NCBI GenBank assembly: GCA_005776725.1
Contig: SXOO01000217.1
Location: 1-64,000, forward strand
Direction of reading: 5' to 3'
DNA length: 64,000 nucleotides
Origin: Pseudomonadota bacterium
Lineage (GTDB): Bacteria > Myxococcota_A > UBA9042 > GCA-2863065
Shown here: positions 53,620 through 63,453 of the stretch, one piece after another
Numbering within the stretch: position 1 is the first letter of the stretch
How the letters are laid out: each line of letters starts with the position of its first letter
Translations under genes and position numbers: made by a program
The notes under the pieces: model-generated
Seen by the model: the letters and a program-made list of their open reading frames with translations, nothing else
Database searches by the model: none
What the model was told of the DNA's origin: nothing

Positions 53620-56600
53620 ATGACTCAGCGGCCCCATGGATGGCTCCGTTCCGCGTTCGCGGTCGGGCTCGTCGGCCTTCTCGCGTCGAGCTGTGCCGAG
53701 GAAGTCGGCGACATCGACCGGACGTCCCCGAACAAGCTCAAGAAGACCCAGTTCGCTGGCTCTTGGTACTTCCTCCAGACGATGATCGACGTGCCGCAGC
53801 AGACGGCGCAGGGCTTCATCGGCAACACCAACTTCGGCAACAGCGCCAAGGTGGTGTTCGAGCTCACCGAGGACTGGCTGTACGTCCTGCCCATGCAGGA
53901 GACGGTTCAGTTCTCGGAGAAGCCGTACAAGGTGAAGAAGATCCGGAACTACTGGGAGCCGGGCCAGTCCCACGAGTTCGTCGAGCTCTACGTCGGCGAG
54001 CCCATCGCCGCGTTCCCGGTCGAGTCGCACTTCGACGTACGCCGCGAGTACAGCACCTCGACGGGCAAGCAGTCGAACGTGATCAGCGAGAACGCCACGG
54101 ATCGCGTCTGGCACGAGCGCGAGTACGTCCGCATCAACTGGGGCGGCAACGCGGTCACCGACTGGATGTTCCCGCTCGGCTCCTCGCAGATGAGCTCCGT
54201 TGACCACTACGTGCAGGGCGTCGAAGACCAGACCCTGCGGCCCGACGGCGCCGGTACGAACCCGGACATCGCCGAGTTCGAGGGCGACTACATGTCGTTC
54301 GTCACGAAGGCGTTCGTCGCGCCGTCGGAGGCCAACTGGCAGGGCTACCTCTGCGACCCCTACGGCGTGTCCAACAAGGACTGCGCGGGCTCCGTCATCA
54401 AGGTGCGCCACAGCTTCAAGCGAGCTGATGCCACGCCGGACGTCGAGACCTTCGTCTACACGAACCGCGAGCACATGGACAAGTTCGGCTTCTTCCTCGC
54501 CGAGCGGCACGCGTACGACAGCCTGTGGGACCTCACCGAGTCCAAGCGCGACTACAAGGCGCAGCGCTGGAACCTCTGGCAGAGCACCTGGGATTACCGG
54601 AAGTACGTTGACGGCGTCGCTCAGGACAAGACCGAGGACGTCATCCTCGGCACCGACGGCCAGCCGCTGCGCTGCCGCGACCACGTCGACTGCGGCACCG
54701 ACGACAAGGTGCTCGACTTCACGGCGCTCCGCTGCGTCAAGGACTCCATCTACGAGGCGGGTACCTGCAAGCGCGGCACGCTGCACAAGCTCGCCGACCG
54801 CGGGCTCCGCCCCATCATCTATCACATGAGCGCGCTCATGCCGGATGACGGCGAGCGGCAGTGGATGCGCCAGCAGTTCTACAAGAGCGCAGACGAGTGG
54901 TCGCGCGTGTACAAAGACGCCGTGGCCTGGGGCCTCGCGCTCGAGGACAAGGGCCAGTACTGGACGCGGGCCTGCGAGACGAACGCTGACTGCACCAAGG
55001 GCCGCAGCGACGTTCTGGTGGACCACGCGTTCCCCATGCCGCAGCTCGTCGATGGCGCCGCGAAGGCCGTAGGCTGCTCGGCGACCAACCCGTGCGCCAA
55101 GAACCAGAACTGCAAGAACGACGCGCAGTATGGTGACGTGTGCCACTGGAACGAGTCCGGCGAGCTGGTGGTCGAGTACGACCAGAAGACCGGCACCCGC
55201 AAGGGCACCGTCGTGATCTACGAGAACGCCGGCAAGTACGCGGTCGCGCTGGTGCAAGACGGCCAGACGCCCCCGTCGGGTGCGGCTGTCCGCTTCGTCA
55301 ATGTGTCCGGCGCCGACGCCACGCTCACCGCCAATGGCGCGACGCTCGCTCTCTCAGGCAAGCCGGCCGACAGCGGCTGGTACGAGGAGGTCATCGGGCA
55401 GACCGCCGGTGACGTCACGTTCGCCGCCGGCGGCAAGACCACCGCCCTCAAGCTCGCCAACAGCGGCGACTACGTCGTCGTCCTCACCGCCGACGGCCTC
55501 TACGCCGCTGGCGCGCTCCGCGCCTCGGGTGACGGGCTCCGCTTCTATTATGCCAGCGCGTCCACGAGCCTGATCGAGGCCGGCCTCAACGGGGCCCGGA
55601 TCGTCGATTACTTCGGAGCCGGCCAGCTCAGCGCGTACGCGCCGCAGCCCTTCGACGAGGCTCGCGTCGTCGTGACCGCGCTGGGCGCCCAGGGCGACGT
55701 CACCTGCTTCTTTGCCGGCCACGAGGGCCGCTGCTCCGGTTGGTCGGCCTCGTGGTCCGAGGACGACAACAAGAAGGTCGCCGAGTACAAGGCCACGCTG
55801 CCGGACATGTTCCTCCTGTGTGAGAACCAGTACGACGCGGCCAACGAGCAGAAGAACTTCGACGCCGCGAAGAGCGCGGGCGACACGCAGGCCGACCGCG
55901 GCAAGAACTGGGAGCTCGAGGCGGCCGCCCTGAATGACGGCCGTTACTCGGTGGCGGGCAAGAACCCGTACAACACCGGGCTCGGCCAGAACCAGAACGT
56001 CCCGGGGATCTTCAACCCCTGCCGCGACCTCGTGGCGGGTGATCCCACCGCGCTGAAGAAGATCGGCGACATGCGCTACAACTACATCTACTGGGTCGCC
56101 GAGAACCAGGCGGCCAGCCCGCTCGGCTACGGCCCGAGCGCGGGTGACCCCGAGACCGGGCAGCTCGTCTGGGGCACCGCGTACATCTATGGCGCCCCCA
56201 CGCTCACCTACGGCCAGGCGTCGAAGGACCTCGCCGACATCGTCAACGGCGTCACCGACCCGGCCGACGTGGTCACCGGAAAGTACATCCGCGACTTCGT
56301 GCAGCGGAAGGGGGACGTCCTCCCGCAGGACAACTCCGGCACGCTCTTCGAGGGCGGACTCGCTCACGCAGAGCACGCCCACGAGCACCCGCAGTTCGAC
56401 GCTGCGGGCGTGGTGCACCCCGCCTTCGATCCCTTCAAGAACGAAGAGATCGTGCGCTTCATGACCGACAAGGCGTTCCAGAAGCAGCTGCTCCTGGGTC
56501 TGCCCACCGTGTCGGACAACATGGTCTCGGCCCGCCTCGACGCCATCCGCGGCACGGCCCTCGAGGACATGATGATCAACGACGAGGTGCGCTTCGCCGT

Positions 56601-58824
56601 CGGTGGCTCCCTGGAGAGCGCGCCGACCACCAACGCGCTCCGCGAGAAGCTCAGCCCGGCCTCGTGGGCCTCGGGCAAGGTTGCCCGCGCCGAGCTCAGC
56701 CAAGGTCGGAACAAGGCCCTGGCGAAGGCGCCGTGCTCCTTCGACCGCGAGTTCATGGACGACAACATCTACGGTATGGCGAAGGAGTTCTTCTGCACGG
56801 ATGACGAGCGCGCCGCGGGCACCAAGGAGTGCCTCGAGGGCGACGACCTCCGGTGGAAGATCACCGTCCGCATCGCCTCGGGCCTCATCGAGCACGAGAT
56901 CGGTCACACGATGGGCCTTCGCCACAACTTCGGAGGCTCGCCCGACCTCTTCAACTTCCACGACCAGTACTACGAGGTTCGTGAGAAGGAGCAGATCTAC
57001 TGCAAGTCGGACGGCCACTGTGACGAGGACTACGGCGAGACCTGCCTCCTCCAGACGGCGTGCAGCGCGTCGAACCCCTGCCCGGGCGGCCTCACCTGCG
57101 TGACCGGTCAGTGCGTCGACGGCATCGGTGTGCAGACGGGCCTCTGCGCCCTCGATGGGACGCCCGTCGAGAAGCTCGCGCCCCGCGCGAAGATGACCGA
57201 GCAGGAGCGCCTGAACAAGCTCTCCGAGTACCAGTACAGCACGGTCATGGACTACGGCGGCACCTTCAACGCCGACGTGCACGGCCTCGGCAAGTACGAC
57301 TACGCGGCGATCAAGTTCGGCTACCTCAAGATGGTCGACATCTACACCGACACCTCCAAGATCCGGGAGCGCATCGCCTCGCTGTCCGAGCGCTACGGCA
57401 ACGACCCGTCGAACTTCGCCTACTTCCTCGACACCGACGGATGGCGCTACGCGGGCGTGCTGTTCTCACCGTTCTACTATCTCGAGAACTACATCGGCGT
57501 GGAGCAGAACAAGAAGCGCCGCGCGGCCTCGTACGAGCAGGTCAAGCTCGAGAAGGAGATGGTCACGAACTACGACTCGGGTGAGCTCTACTGGAGCTAC
57601 ATCGAGGTGCCCTACCGCTTCTGCTCCGATGAGTTCAACGGCAACCTCGGCTGTTACACCTGGGATACCGGCGTGGACGTTGGCGAGATCGTGCACAACG
57701 CCATCGGCAAGGTCGACGAGTACTACATCATCGATGCATTCAAGCGGGAGAGCCTGTTCAAGGGCGGCGACTCCTTCATCCGCAGCTACTACAGCCGCCT
57801 CCTCACGAGGTACCTGAATGTGCTCGCGGACAGCGGTCGCTACTTCGCCATCTACGACAACATCTTCCGCGATCGGTCGTGGTACCCGGACTTCTCGAGC
57901 AACATCTACTCGCTCGGGACCCTGGCCAGCGCCGCTCAGCGCTCGTTCAACCACCTCGCTCAGATGATCGCGGCGCCGGCGCCGGGCTCCTTCGAGCAAG
58001 GCAGCGACGGGGTGTACCGCAACATCAGCTACGAGGAGGTCGCGGGCGCCGACCTGACGGTCCCCGTGGGCGTCGGCAAGTTCCCGTACACGCAGTTTCT
58101 CTCGCCCGAGTTCTACGGGTTCGAGAACCACGTGCTCTTCGTGGGCGGCTTCTGGTCGAAGCTCGCGGCCCTCGAGACGCTGACGGACAGCACCTTCTAC
58201 TCGTCCTCTGACTGGGTCGGCGAGCAGCTGCCCACGGGCCGGAGCACGTCGGTCGGCTTCAACACGCTCTACCAGCGCGAGATGACGAACCTCCTCGGCG
58301 GCCTCATCGCCGAGTCGCTCGGCGAGTACAGCGGCCTCGCGGACGTGGGCACGGACGGCAAGCCCGTATTCCGGACCCGCGACCTCTTCAACCCGGCCGA
58401 TGGTGCGGGCGCCCCGTCGGTGGAGCCGAGCCTCAACAACCTGAGCCTCAAGCTCTACGCCACCTGGTACGGCATGGCCAACCTGCCCGCCGGCTTCGAC
58501 CCGAGCTTCACGGACGCGATGGCTGTGTTCCTCGAGGGCCACGGCGACGAGTACGACCTCACCACCACGGCGTCTGGCGTGGAGATGACGGAGTTCAAGG
58601 ATCCCTTCGGCGGCAAGACCTACCGGGCCTACGCGCCGAACTACGACTCCGGCCGTATCGCACCGGCGTACACCATCGTTCAGCGCGCTCAGGCGGCGCG
58701 CGAAGCGTGGGAGAACGCGTCGGGCCAGGCCAGGCTGGAGCTCGAGCGCCAGATGAAGAAGGACATCGAGGTTCTCGATGCCCTCCGCAGCTTCCAATCC
58801 GTTTACGGCAGCCTCACCTACTGA
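53620..58824 (+). CDS. Giant zinc metalloprotease lipoprotein (metzincin), paralogue 1
   Basis: The ATG at 53620 has AGGGAG about 7 nt upstream and gives 1734 aa. The lipoprotein signal ends LLASSC (Cys25). The zinc site is HEIGHTMGLRH (His1092, Glu1093, His1096, His1102), a metzincin HExxHxxGxxH, and VMDY at Met1210 is the Met-turn. The HNF after the third His matches the DUF4953/DUF5117-type metalloprotease families. Between zinc site and Met-turn lies a Cys-rich insert (CKSDGHCDEDYGETC). A DUF4397-like beta domain (AAVRFVNVSGADATL) is inserted at about 545-650. It is exported and predicted to digest extracellular protein, perhaps prey or matrix. It is paralogous to the next gene over both ends. 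Confidence 0.88.
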   Translation: MTQRPHGWLRSAFAVGLVGLLASSCAEEVGDIDRTSPNKLKKTQFAGSWYFLQTMIDVPQQTAQGFIGNTNFGNSAKVVFELTEDWLYVLPMQETVQFSEKPYKVKKIRNYWEPGQSHEFVELYVGEPIAAFPVESHFDVRREYSTSTGKQSNVISENATDRVWHEREYVRINWGGNAVTDWMFPLGSSQMSSVDHYVQGVEDQTLRPDGAGTNPDIAEFEGDYMSFVTKAFVAPSEANWQGYLCDPYGVSNKDCAGSVIKVRHSFKRADATPDVETFVYTNREHMDKFGFFLAERHAYDSLWDLTESKRDYKAQRWNLWQSTWDYRKYVDGVAQDKTEDVILGTDGQPLRCRDHVDCGTDDKVLDFTALRCVKDSIYEAGTCKRGTLHKLADRGLRPIIYHMSALMPDDGERQWMRQQFYKSADEWSRVYKDAVAWGLALEDKGQYWTRACETNADCTKGRSDVLVDHAFPMPQLVDGAAKAVGCSATNPCAKNQNCKNDAQYGDVCHWNESGELVVEYDQKTGTRKGTVVIYENAGKYAVALVQDGQTPPSGAAVRFVNVSGADATLTANGATLALSGKPADSGWYEEVIGQTAGDVTFAAGGKTTALKLANSGDYVVVLTADGLYAAGALRASGDGLRFYYASASTSLIEAGLNGARIVDYFGAGQLSAYAPQPFDEARVVVTALGAQGDVTCFFAGHEGRCSGWSASWSEDDNKKVAEYKATLPDMFLLCENQYDAANEQKNFDAAKSAGDTQADRGKNWELEAAALNDGRYSVAGKNPYNTGLGQNQNVPGIFNPCRDLVAGDPTALKKIGDMRYNYIYWVAENQAASPLGYGPSAGDPETGQLVWGTAYIYGAPTLTYGQASKDLADIVNGVTDPADVVTGKYIRDFVQRKGDVLPQDNSGTLFEGGLAHAEHAHEHPQFDAAGVVHPAFDPFKNEEIVRFMTDKAFQKQLLLGLPTVSDNMVSARLDAIRGTALEDMMINDEVRFAVGGSLESAPTTNALREKLSPASWASGKVARAELSQGRNKALAKAPCSFDREFMDDNIYGMAKEFFCTDDERAAGTKECLEGDDLRWKITVRIASGLIEHEIGHTMGLRHNFGGSPDLFNFHDQYYEVREKEQIYCKSDGHCDEDYGETCLLQTACSASNPCPGGLTCVTGQCVDGIGVQTGLCALDGTPVEKLAPRAKMTEQERLNKLSEYQYSTVMDYGGTFNADVHGLGKYDYAAIKFGYLKMVDIYTDTSKIRERIASLSERYGNDPSNFAYFLDTDGWRYAGVLFSPFYYLENYIGVEQNKKRRAASYEQVKLEKEMVTNYDSGELYWSYIEVPYRFCSDEFNGNLGCYTWDTGVDVGEIVHNAIGKVDEYYIIDAFKRESLFKGGDSFIRSYYSRLLTRYLNVLADSGRYFAIYDNIFRDRSWYPDFSSNIYSLGTLASAAQRSFNHLAQMIAAPAPGSFEQGSDGVYRNISYEEVAGADLTVPVGVGKFPYTQFLSPEFYGFENHVLFVGGFWSKLAALETLTDSTFYSSSDWVGEQLPTGRSTSVGFNTLYQREMTNLLGGLIAESLGEYSGLADVGTDGKPVFRTRDLFNPADGAGAPSVEPSLNNLSLKLYATWYGMANLPAGFDPSFTDAMAVFLEGHGDEYDLTTTASGVEMTEFKDPFGGKTYRAYAPNYDSGRIAPAYTIVQRAQAAREAWENASGQARLELERQMKKDIEVLDALRSFQSVYGSLTY

Positions 58825-58855
58825 TCCGGGCAAGAAGGACGAAAGGGACAACCCA

Positions 58856-61800
58856 ATGAAGACCATGTTTCGTCATCTCTTCGCCTTGACGCTCGCGGGC
58901 GGCGCGGCCACGGCCGTCGGCTGTGCTCAGGAGCTCGAAGAGATCAATCGCGTTCAGAACAACGTCACCAAGAAGGCCGACCTTCGCGGTGAGTGGTACT
59001 ACCGCCAGACGGTGGTGGATGCGCCGTACACGTCGCTCGAGTTCTTCCCGGGCAATCAGAGCATGCTCTCTCGGGGCGTGTTCGAGATTCAGTCGGGGAC
59101 GCTCTACTTCTTCCGGACGTACGAGCTGATGATCGGCGGCGAGACCCTCGGTGCCGCCTCCGACATCGACACGCCTCTCTACGAGGTCGACGCCAACGGC
59201 GAGGTCGTGATCGACGCGAAGACGGGCAAGCCGAAGCCGGTCACCTACCTCCGGCGCGTAGGCGACGAGCTCGTCACGGTGCAGAAGTACGTCTATCGCG
59301 GGGTGCCGCTCGCGGCCTTCCCGATCGAGAAGCACTTCGACATCCAGCAGGGCTACAACCCGTTCACTGGTGAGGCCACCAACGTCACGGACGAGAACAG
59401 CTCGGATCGGCAGTGGTGGGAGACGGAGTACATGCGCGTCAACTGGGGGGCCTCGAGCTTCAAGCCGGTCGACAGCGTGTCCAACGGCTCGGGCGGCACC
59501 AGCGTCGAGGAGTACTTCGACGAGGAGCGGGAGCCCGCCGAGGCCCCGGTGTACGAGCGCTCGGCCACGGGCGACCTCACGTACTTCGACTATCTGAGCC
59601 GCAAGACGATGGGCGCGCCCACGTCGTACCTCGAGGACTACGGCGTCATCCCGTCGTGCCTCTACTACCCCTGGTATCTCGGGCAGGTCGCTGAGTGCGT
59701 CTCGGAGCGCGTCACGTTCCGCGAGGCCTTCAAGCGGGTCGAGCCCAGCGACTACGTCGCTTGGGACTACGACGACAAGAACCTGAAGAAGTTCGGCTTC
59801 TTCCGGAACGAGCGCTCGCAGTACGACGCGGTGTACGGCAACACGTTCTCGGGTGCGTCCCGCCGGATTCAGCGGCACCGCATGTGGGAGACCTACGTCG
59901 TCAAGCAGGGCGCTGCGTGCGACCTGGCGGCCGACTCGGACGCGCAGAACAGCTGCCAGGCTGGCGAGGTCTGTGAGGCCCTCGCCGACGGCAAGGCCTT
60001 CTGCGTGAACGCCGACGCCAACGACCGGCTCGACTACTCGAAGATGACCCCGAAGCCGGTGGTCTACTACATGAGCGAGCAGTACCCCCGTGAGCTCGTG
60101 CCCGAGGCGGTGCAGCTAGCGGCCAACTGGTCCACGCCGCTCGTCGACGTCGTCGCGGTCCGCAAGGGCACGGCGCCGGAGCACCCGATGTTCATCGTGT
60201 GCGAGAACAACCGCGCCGAGGCCGCTGCCGCCATGCAGGCCCTCGGCAAGGACGTGAACAACGCGGCCGATGTCGAGGAGGCCCAGAAGGCTGGTCTGCT
60301 CGGCGAGATCGACCCGACGTTCTGCGCCGACATGGACAAGACCAAGCGCTTCGGCGACCTGCGCTACTCGCTCCTCGCGTCGGTGAACGCGCCGATCTCG
60401 TACGGCCTGTACGGGTACGGCCCGTCCAGCGCCGACGCGCTGTCGGGCGAGAACCTGTCGGCCAACGCCTATATGTACACGCCGGCGATGAAGCAGGGCG
60501 CGAACATGGCGATGGTGGCCATCGAGCTCCAGACCGGTATCCGCAGCTTCTGGGAGAGCGTCTACGCCAACCACGTCCGGGACGTCGGCGAGAAGGGCCG
60601 ACTCGGCGCCGCCCAGGGCGGGCTGCCGAAGTACACGCTGGCCACCGCGCGCCTCGCGGCCAAGGGCCTGCTCACGCCGGACGTGCGCGAGCGGCTCGAG
60701 ACGATGGGCGTGGAGAAGACCGACGGCGCGTACGCCGAGAACCGGATGGCGCTGCTGGCCAAGAACGCTCCGGAGCTCGCGGCTGAGCTCGTCACGGAGG
60801 ACGTGAAGGTCATGCTTCGCGACCCGTCCCTCGCCTTCCCGGAGAAGGACACCACCGACAAGCTCGTGGCCCGCGCCGGTATGCAGGTCTGGGGACACCA
60901 CCGCGGCAACCTCGGCAAGAAGCTCGAGGAGATGCGGGTCAACAGCACGCGGGCCTGCCGCTTCGAGGACCACTTCGCCGACAACGCCATCCTCGGTCTC
61001 GCTCGTGAGTACGGCCAGGCGATGGATCAGGCCGTCTGCGATGCTGCGAAGGCGTCCGGGAACCCGCACTTCGACTTCCAGGTGTTCGAGGAGTACCAGG
61101 GTCCTTGCGACTCCGAGGGCGCCGAGAGCGCCGATGGCCTCCTCAAGTGCGTGAACGTCGCCACGGGTGCTTCGCAGGAGGGTCTCTTCTGGGAGAACCG
61201 CTGCTCCGTCGGCCAGCTCAAGGCGCAGATCGCCAACGCGGTCGTCGACCTCGAGCAGACCAACCCGTACTACTTCGCCAACGACTACTTCCCGCCGGAC
61301 CCGATCTACACGAACACCAAGCACGAGTCGCTCAACGCGGCCCAGATGGTGATCCGTGACGCGATCGAGGCCAAGCGCGGAGAGCTCGTCACGGCCCTCT
61401 ACAAGCGCATCTACCAGGGTGTGGCGGAGCACGAGGTCGGTCACACCCTCGGCCTGCGCCACAACTTCGAGGCGTCGACTGACGCCATCAACTTCGGCAA
61501 GGAGTACTGGGACCTCAAGGGCAAGTTCGGGCAGGACGGGAAGTTCCACGCGACCGATATGTTCGCCGGTGAGACCGCGTACCAGACCAAGAACATGATG
61601 CGCCAGATGCAGAGCGCCTCGGTCATGGACTACAGCGCGAAGTTCAACGACCGCTTCCAGGGCGTCGGCTACTACGACCGCGCTGCCATCCGCTACGGCT
61701 ACGGTGGCCTCGTCGAGGTGTTCAACAAGACGCCGGACACCGAGCAATTCGCCAAGTACATGGAGGATCCTGCCGATACGGATCCCTCCAACACCGCGCT

Positions 61801-63232
61801 CGTGCCGGATCTCTCGACCACCCCGCTCGAGAGTGTGTTCAAGCGCCTGCACTACACGCGTATCCCAGACCTGTACAAGGCAGACGCCGAGAACGCGATC
61901 AACAACCTGTACGACCGCAAGTTCGTGCCGGTGACCACCCTCGACGACACCGTGGTCGAGGTTCCCTACCGGTTCTGCTCCGACGAGCTCTCGTACCGCA
62001 TCCCGACGTGCGCCACGCGCGACTCGGGTGCGGACTCCTTCGAGATCGTGCGCAACGCCCTCGAGGACTACGAGCAGTACTGGCCCATCTGGGGCTACTG
62101 GCACGAGAGCCTCTTGTTCCAGCCGTCCATCTACTACAACCGCGTGGCGTTCACGTTCGGCGCGATCAAGATGCAGCTGCAGTGGTGGGCCCTCGAGGTC
62201 CAGCGCTTCAACCGCAACGGCTGGTGGCAGGACCGCTTCGGCACCACGTGGGACCAGGACGAGAACGCGGGCCTCAACGGCGCGGTCGCTGTTCAGGACT
62301 CCCTCAACGTCCTCGCCGCGGCCTTCGGTCGCCCGGAGCCCGGTACGCACGGCTACAACGTGAAGAAGAACGTGTACGAGCCGCTGCCGTACCTCGATAG
62401 CTCGCTCTACTCGAACTACAAGCTGATCACGCCGATCAACTGCGACGCCCGCGACCTCTACCCCGCGTACGACTACGACGGCTACCTGCCGATCGCCACG
62501 CGCGCCGGCGCCATCTACGACCGCCTCGTGGCGTTCGAGGTGCTCGCTGACCCGACGGGTATGTTCATCGCGAACGACCAGCAGAACGACGTGACCAAGT
62601 ACCTCCTCAGCTACTACACGCTGTTCCCGAAGGAGCTCATGAACCTCTACTCCGGCATGGTCGCGAACAAGACGGACCTCTGGGGCTGGTACATGGTCAC
62701 CAACGACAAGGGCACCCCCGACCACTGCGTGCGCCGCAACATCCGTGGGCCCGAGGCGAAGTCCATCGACGAGATGACCGCCGAGCTGGTGCCTGGCCAG
62801 AAGGTTTGGGCCCTGAATCCCGAGCCGGAGTACACGTTCCCGACCACGCGCTTCCGCGTCCCCATGCTGGCGGCGCTCTACGGCCTCTCGATGTTCAACG
62901 ACGCCTACGACCAGTCCTTTACGGACGTCACGCGCGTCTTCGTGGACGGCCACAAGGACGGGATCACGCCCAGCGATGACGCTGACGTGGTGAGCTTCAC
63001 GGATCCGCTGAGCGGCAAGACCTACTCCGCCACGGTATCGAAGTTCTCCAGCGGGCTCTTCCACCCGGGCAAGTACATGATCGAGCGGCTCGAGGCCGAG
63101 CTCGCCGAGTACAACGACCTGAGCGAGCTGCAGGAGAACTACAACTACAGCGAGTACCAGTTCGTGATCGACAAGCTCGAGCTGCTCCGCGGTATGAACG
63201 CGGCGTACGACGGGACTGCGGTCTACTTCTAG
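58856..63232 (+). CDS. Giant zinc metalloprotease lipoprotein (metzincin), paralogue 2
   Basis: The ATG at 58856 has AAGGGA 8 nt upstream and gives 1458 aa. Signal peptide and lipobox: MKTMFRHLFALTLAGGAATAVGC (Cys23). The zinc site is HEVGHTLGLRHNF (His859, Glu860, His863, His869) and the Met-turn is SVMDY (Met924), 55 residues on, against 108 in paralogue 1. Shared blocks include LRGEWYYRQT versus FAGSWYFLQT near the N-terminus, NWG after the first 200 residues, VEVPYRFCSDEL and a C-terminal SFTDPLSGKTY. It lacks the DUF4397-like insert. It starts 31 bp after paralogue 1, so the two should be co-expressed. A tandem duplication followed by divergence is inferred. Confidence 0.88.
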   Translation: MKTMFRHLFALTLAGGAATAVGCAQELEEINRVQNNVTKKADLRGEWYYRQTVVDAPYTSLEFFPGNQSMLSRGVFEIQSGTLYFFRTYELMIGGETLGAASDIDTPLYEVDANGEVVIDAKTGKPKPVTYLRRVGDELVTVQKYVYRGVPLAAFPIEKHFDIQQGYNPFTGEATNVTDENSSDRQWWETEYMRVNWGASSFKPVDSVSNGSGGTSVEEYFDEEREPAEAPVYERSATGDLTYFDYLSRKTMGAPTSYLEDYGVIPSCLYYPWYLGQVAECVSERVTFREAFKRVEPSDYVAWDYDDKNLKKFGFFRNERSQYDAVYGNTFSGASRRIQRHRMWETYVVKQGAACDLAADSDAQNSCQAGEVCEALADGKAFCVNADANDRLDYSKMTPKPVVYYMSEQYPRELVPEAVQLAANWSTPLVDVVAVRKGTAPEHPMFIVCENNRAEAAAAMQALGKDVNNAADVEEAQKAGLLGEIDPTFCADMDKTKRFGDLRYSLLASVNAPISYGLYGYGPSSADALSGENLSANAYMYTPAMKQGANMAMVAIELQTGIRSFWESVYANHVRDVGEKGRLGAAQGGLPKYTLATARLAAKGLLTPDVRERLETMGVEKTDGAYAENRMALLAKNAPELAAELVTEDVKVMLRDPSLAFPEKDTTDKLVARAGMQVWGHHRGNLGKKLEEMRVNSTRACRFEDHFADNAILGLAREYGQAMDQAVCDAAKASGNPHFDFQVFEEYQGPCDSEGAESADGLLKCVNVATGASQEGLFWENRCSVGQLKAQIANAVVDLEQTNPYYFANDYFPPDPIYTNTKHESLNAAQMVIRDAIEAKRGELVTALYKRIYQGVAEHEVGHTLGLRHNFEASTDAINFGKEYWDLKGKFGQDGKFHATDMFAGETAYQTKNMMRQMQSASVMDYSAKFNDRFQGVGYYDRAAIRYGYGGLVEVFNKTPDTEQFAKYMEDPADTDPSNTALVPDLSTTPLESVFKRLHYTRIPDLYKADAENAINNLYDRKFVPVTTLDDTVVEVPYRFCSDELSYRIPTCATRDSGADSFEIVRNALEDYEQYWPIWGYWHESLLFQPSIYYNRVAFTFGAIKMQLQWWALEVQRFNRNGWWQDRFGTTWDQDENAGLNGAVAVQDSLNVLAAAFGRPEPGTHGYNVKKNVYEPLPYLDSSLYSNYKLITPINCDARDLYPAYDYDGYLPIATRAGAIYDRLVAFEVLADPTGMFIANDQQNDVTKYLLSYYTLFPKELMNLYSGMVANKTDLWGWYMVTNDKGTPDHCVRRNIRGPEAKSIDEMTAELVPGQKVWALNPEPEYTFPTTRFRVPMLAALYGLSMFNDAYDQSFTDVTRVFVDGHKDGITPSDDADVVSFTDPLSGKTYSATVSKFSSGLFHPGKYMIERLEAELAEYNDLSELQENYNYSEYQFVIDKLELLRGMNAAYDGTAVYF

Positions 63233-63256
63233 TCCTCACCTGAGCCCGGGGCCGCG

Positions 63257-63284
63257 CGAGCGCCAAACTTCGAGTTGGCGCTCG
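63257..63284 (+). terminator. Long hairpin after the metalloprotease unit (no T-tract)
   Basis: CGAGCGCCAA pairs with TTGGCGCTCG and continues inward with one bulged A, leaving a tiny loop. No T-run follows, so it may protect the mRNA 3' end or assist the stronger hairpin about 100 bp downstream. Confidence 0.4.
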
Positions 63285-63365
63285 GGCACGACCCACGGGC
63301 TGTGGGCCGCCCCCTGACGGTGCCCTGGAGGCCCCGCTCACCGGGAGCGAAACAACACCCGCTGT

Positions 63366-63400
63366 CACGACGCCGGCCTCGCGCCGGCGTTCGTGTTTCT
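63366..63400 (+). terminator. Probable intrinsic terminator of the barrel/metalloprotease unit
   Basis: CACGACGCCGGC, loop CTCGC, then GCCGGCGTTCGTG form a 12-bp stem with one bulge, followed by TTTCT. It lies between the second metalloprotease and the ArsA-like gene, both on the plus strand. Confidence 0.5.
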
Positions 63401-63453
63401 GGATACCGGTGCGCGCCGTTGACAGGCCGGCCGGGCGAAGGGACAACCGCGCA

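Noticed and set aside
53533-55257. 574-aa minus-strand ORF (and 55354..57282, 642 aa)
   Set aside because: Antisense shadows of the first metalloprotease with Val/Leu/Arg/Glu-biased composition and no domains.
60116-63064. 982-aa minus-strand ORF
   Set aside because: It lies wholly antisense to the second metalloprotease, whose zinc site, Met-turn and signal peptide are clear. High-GC third positions keep the opposite frame open.
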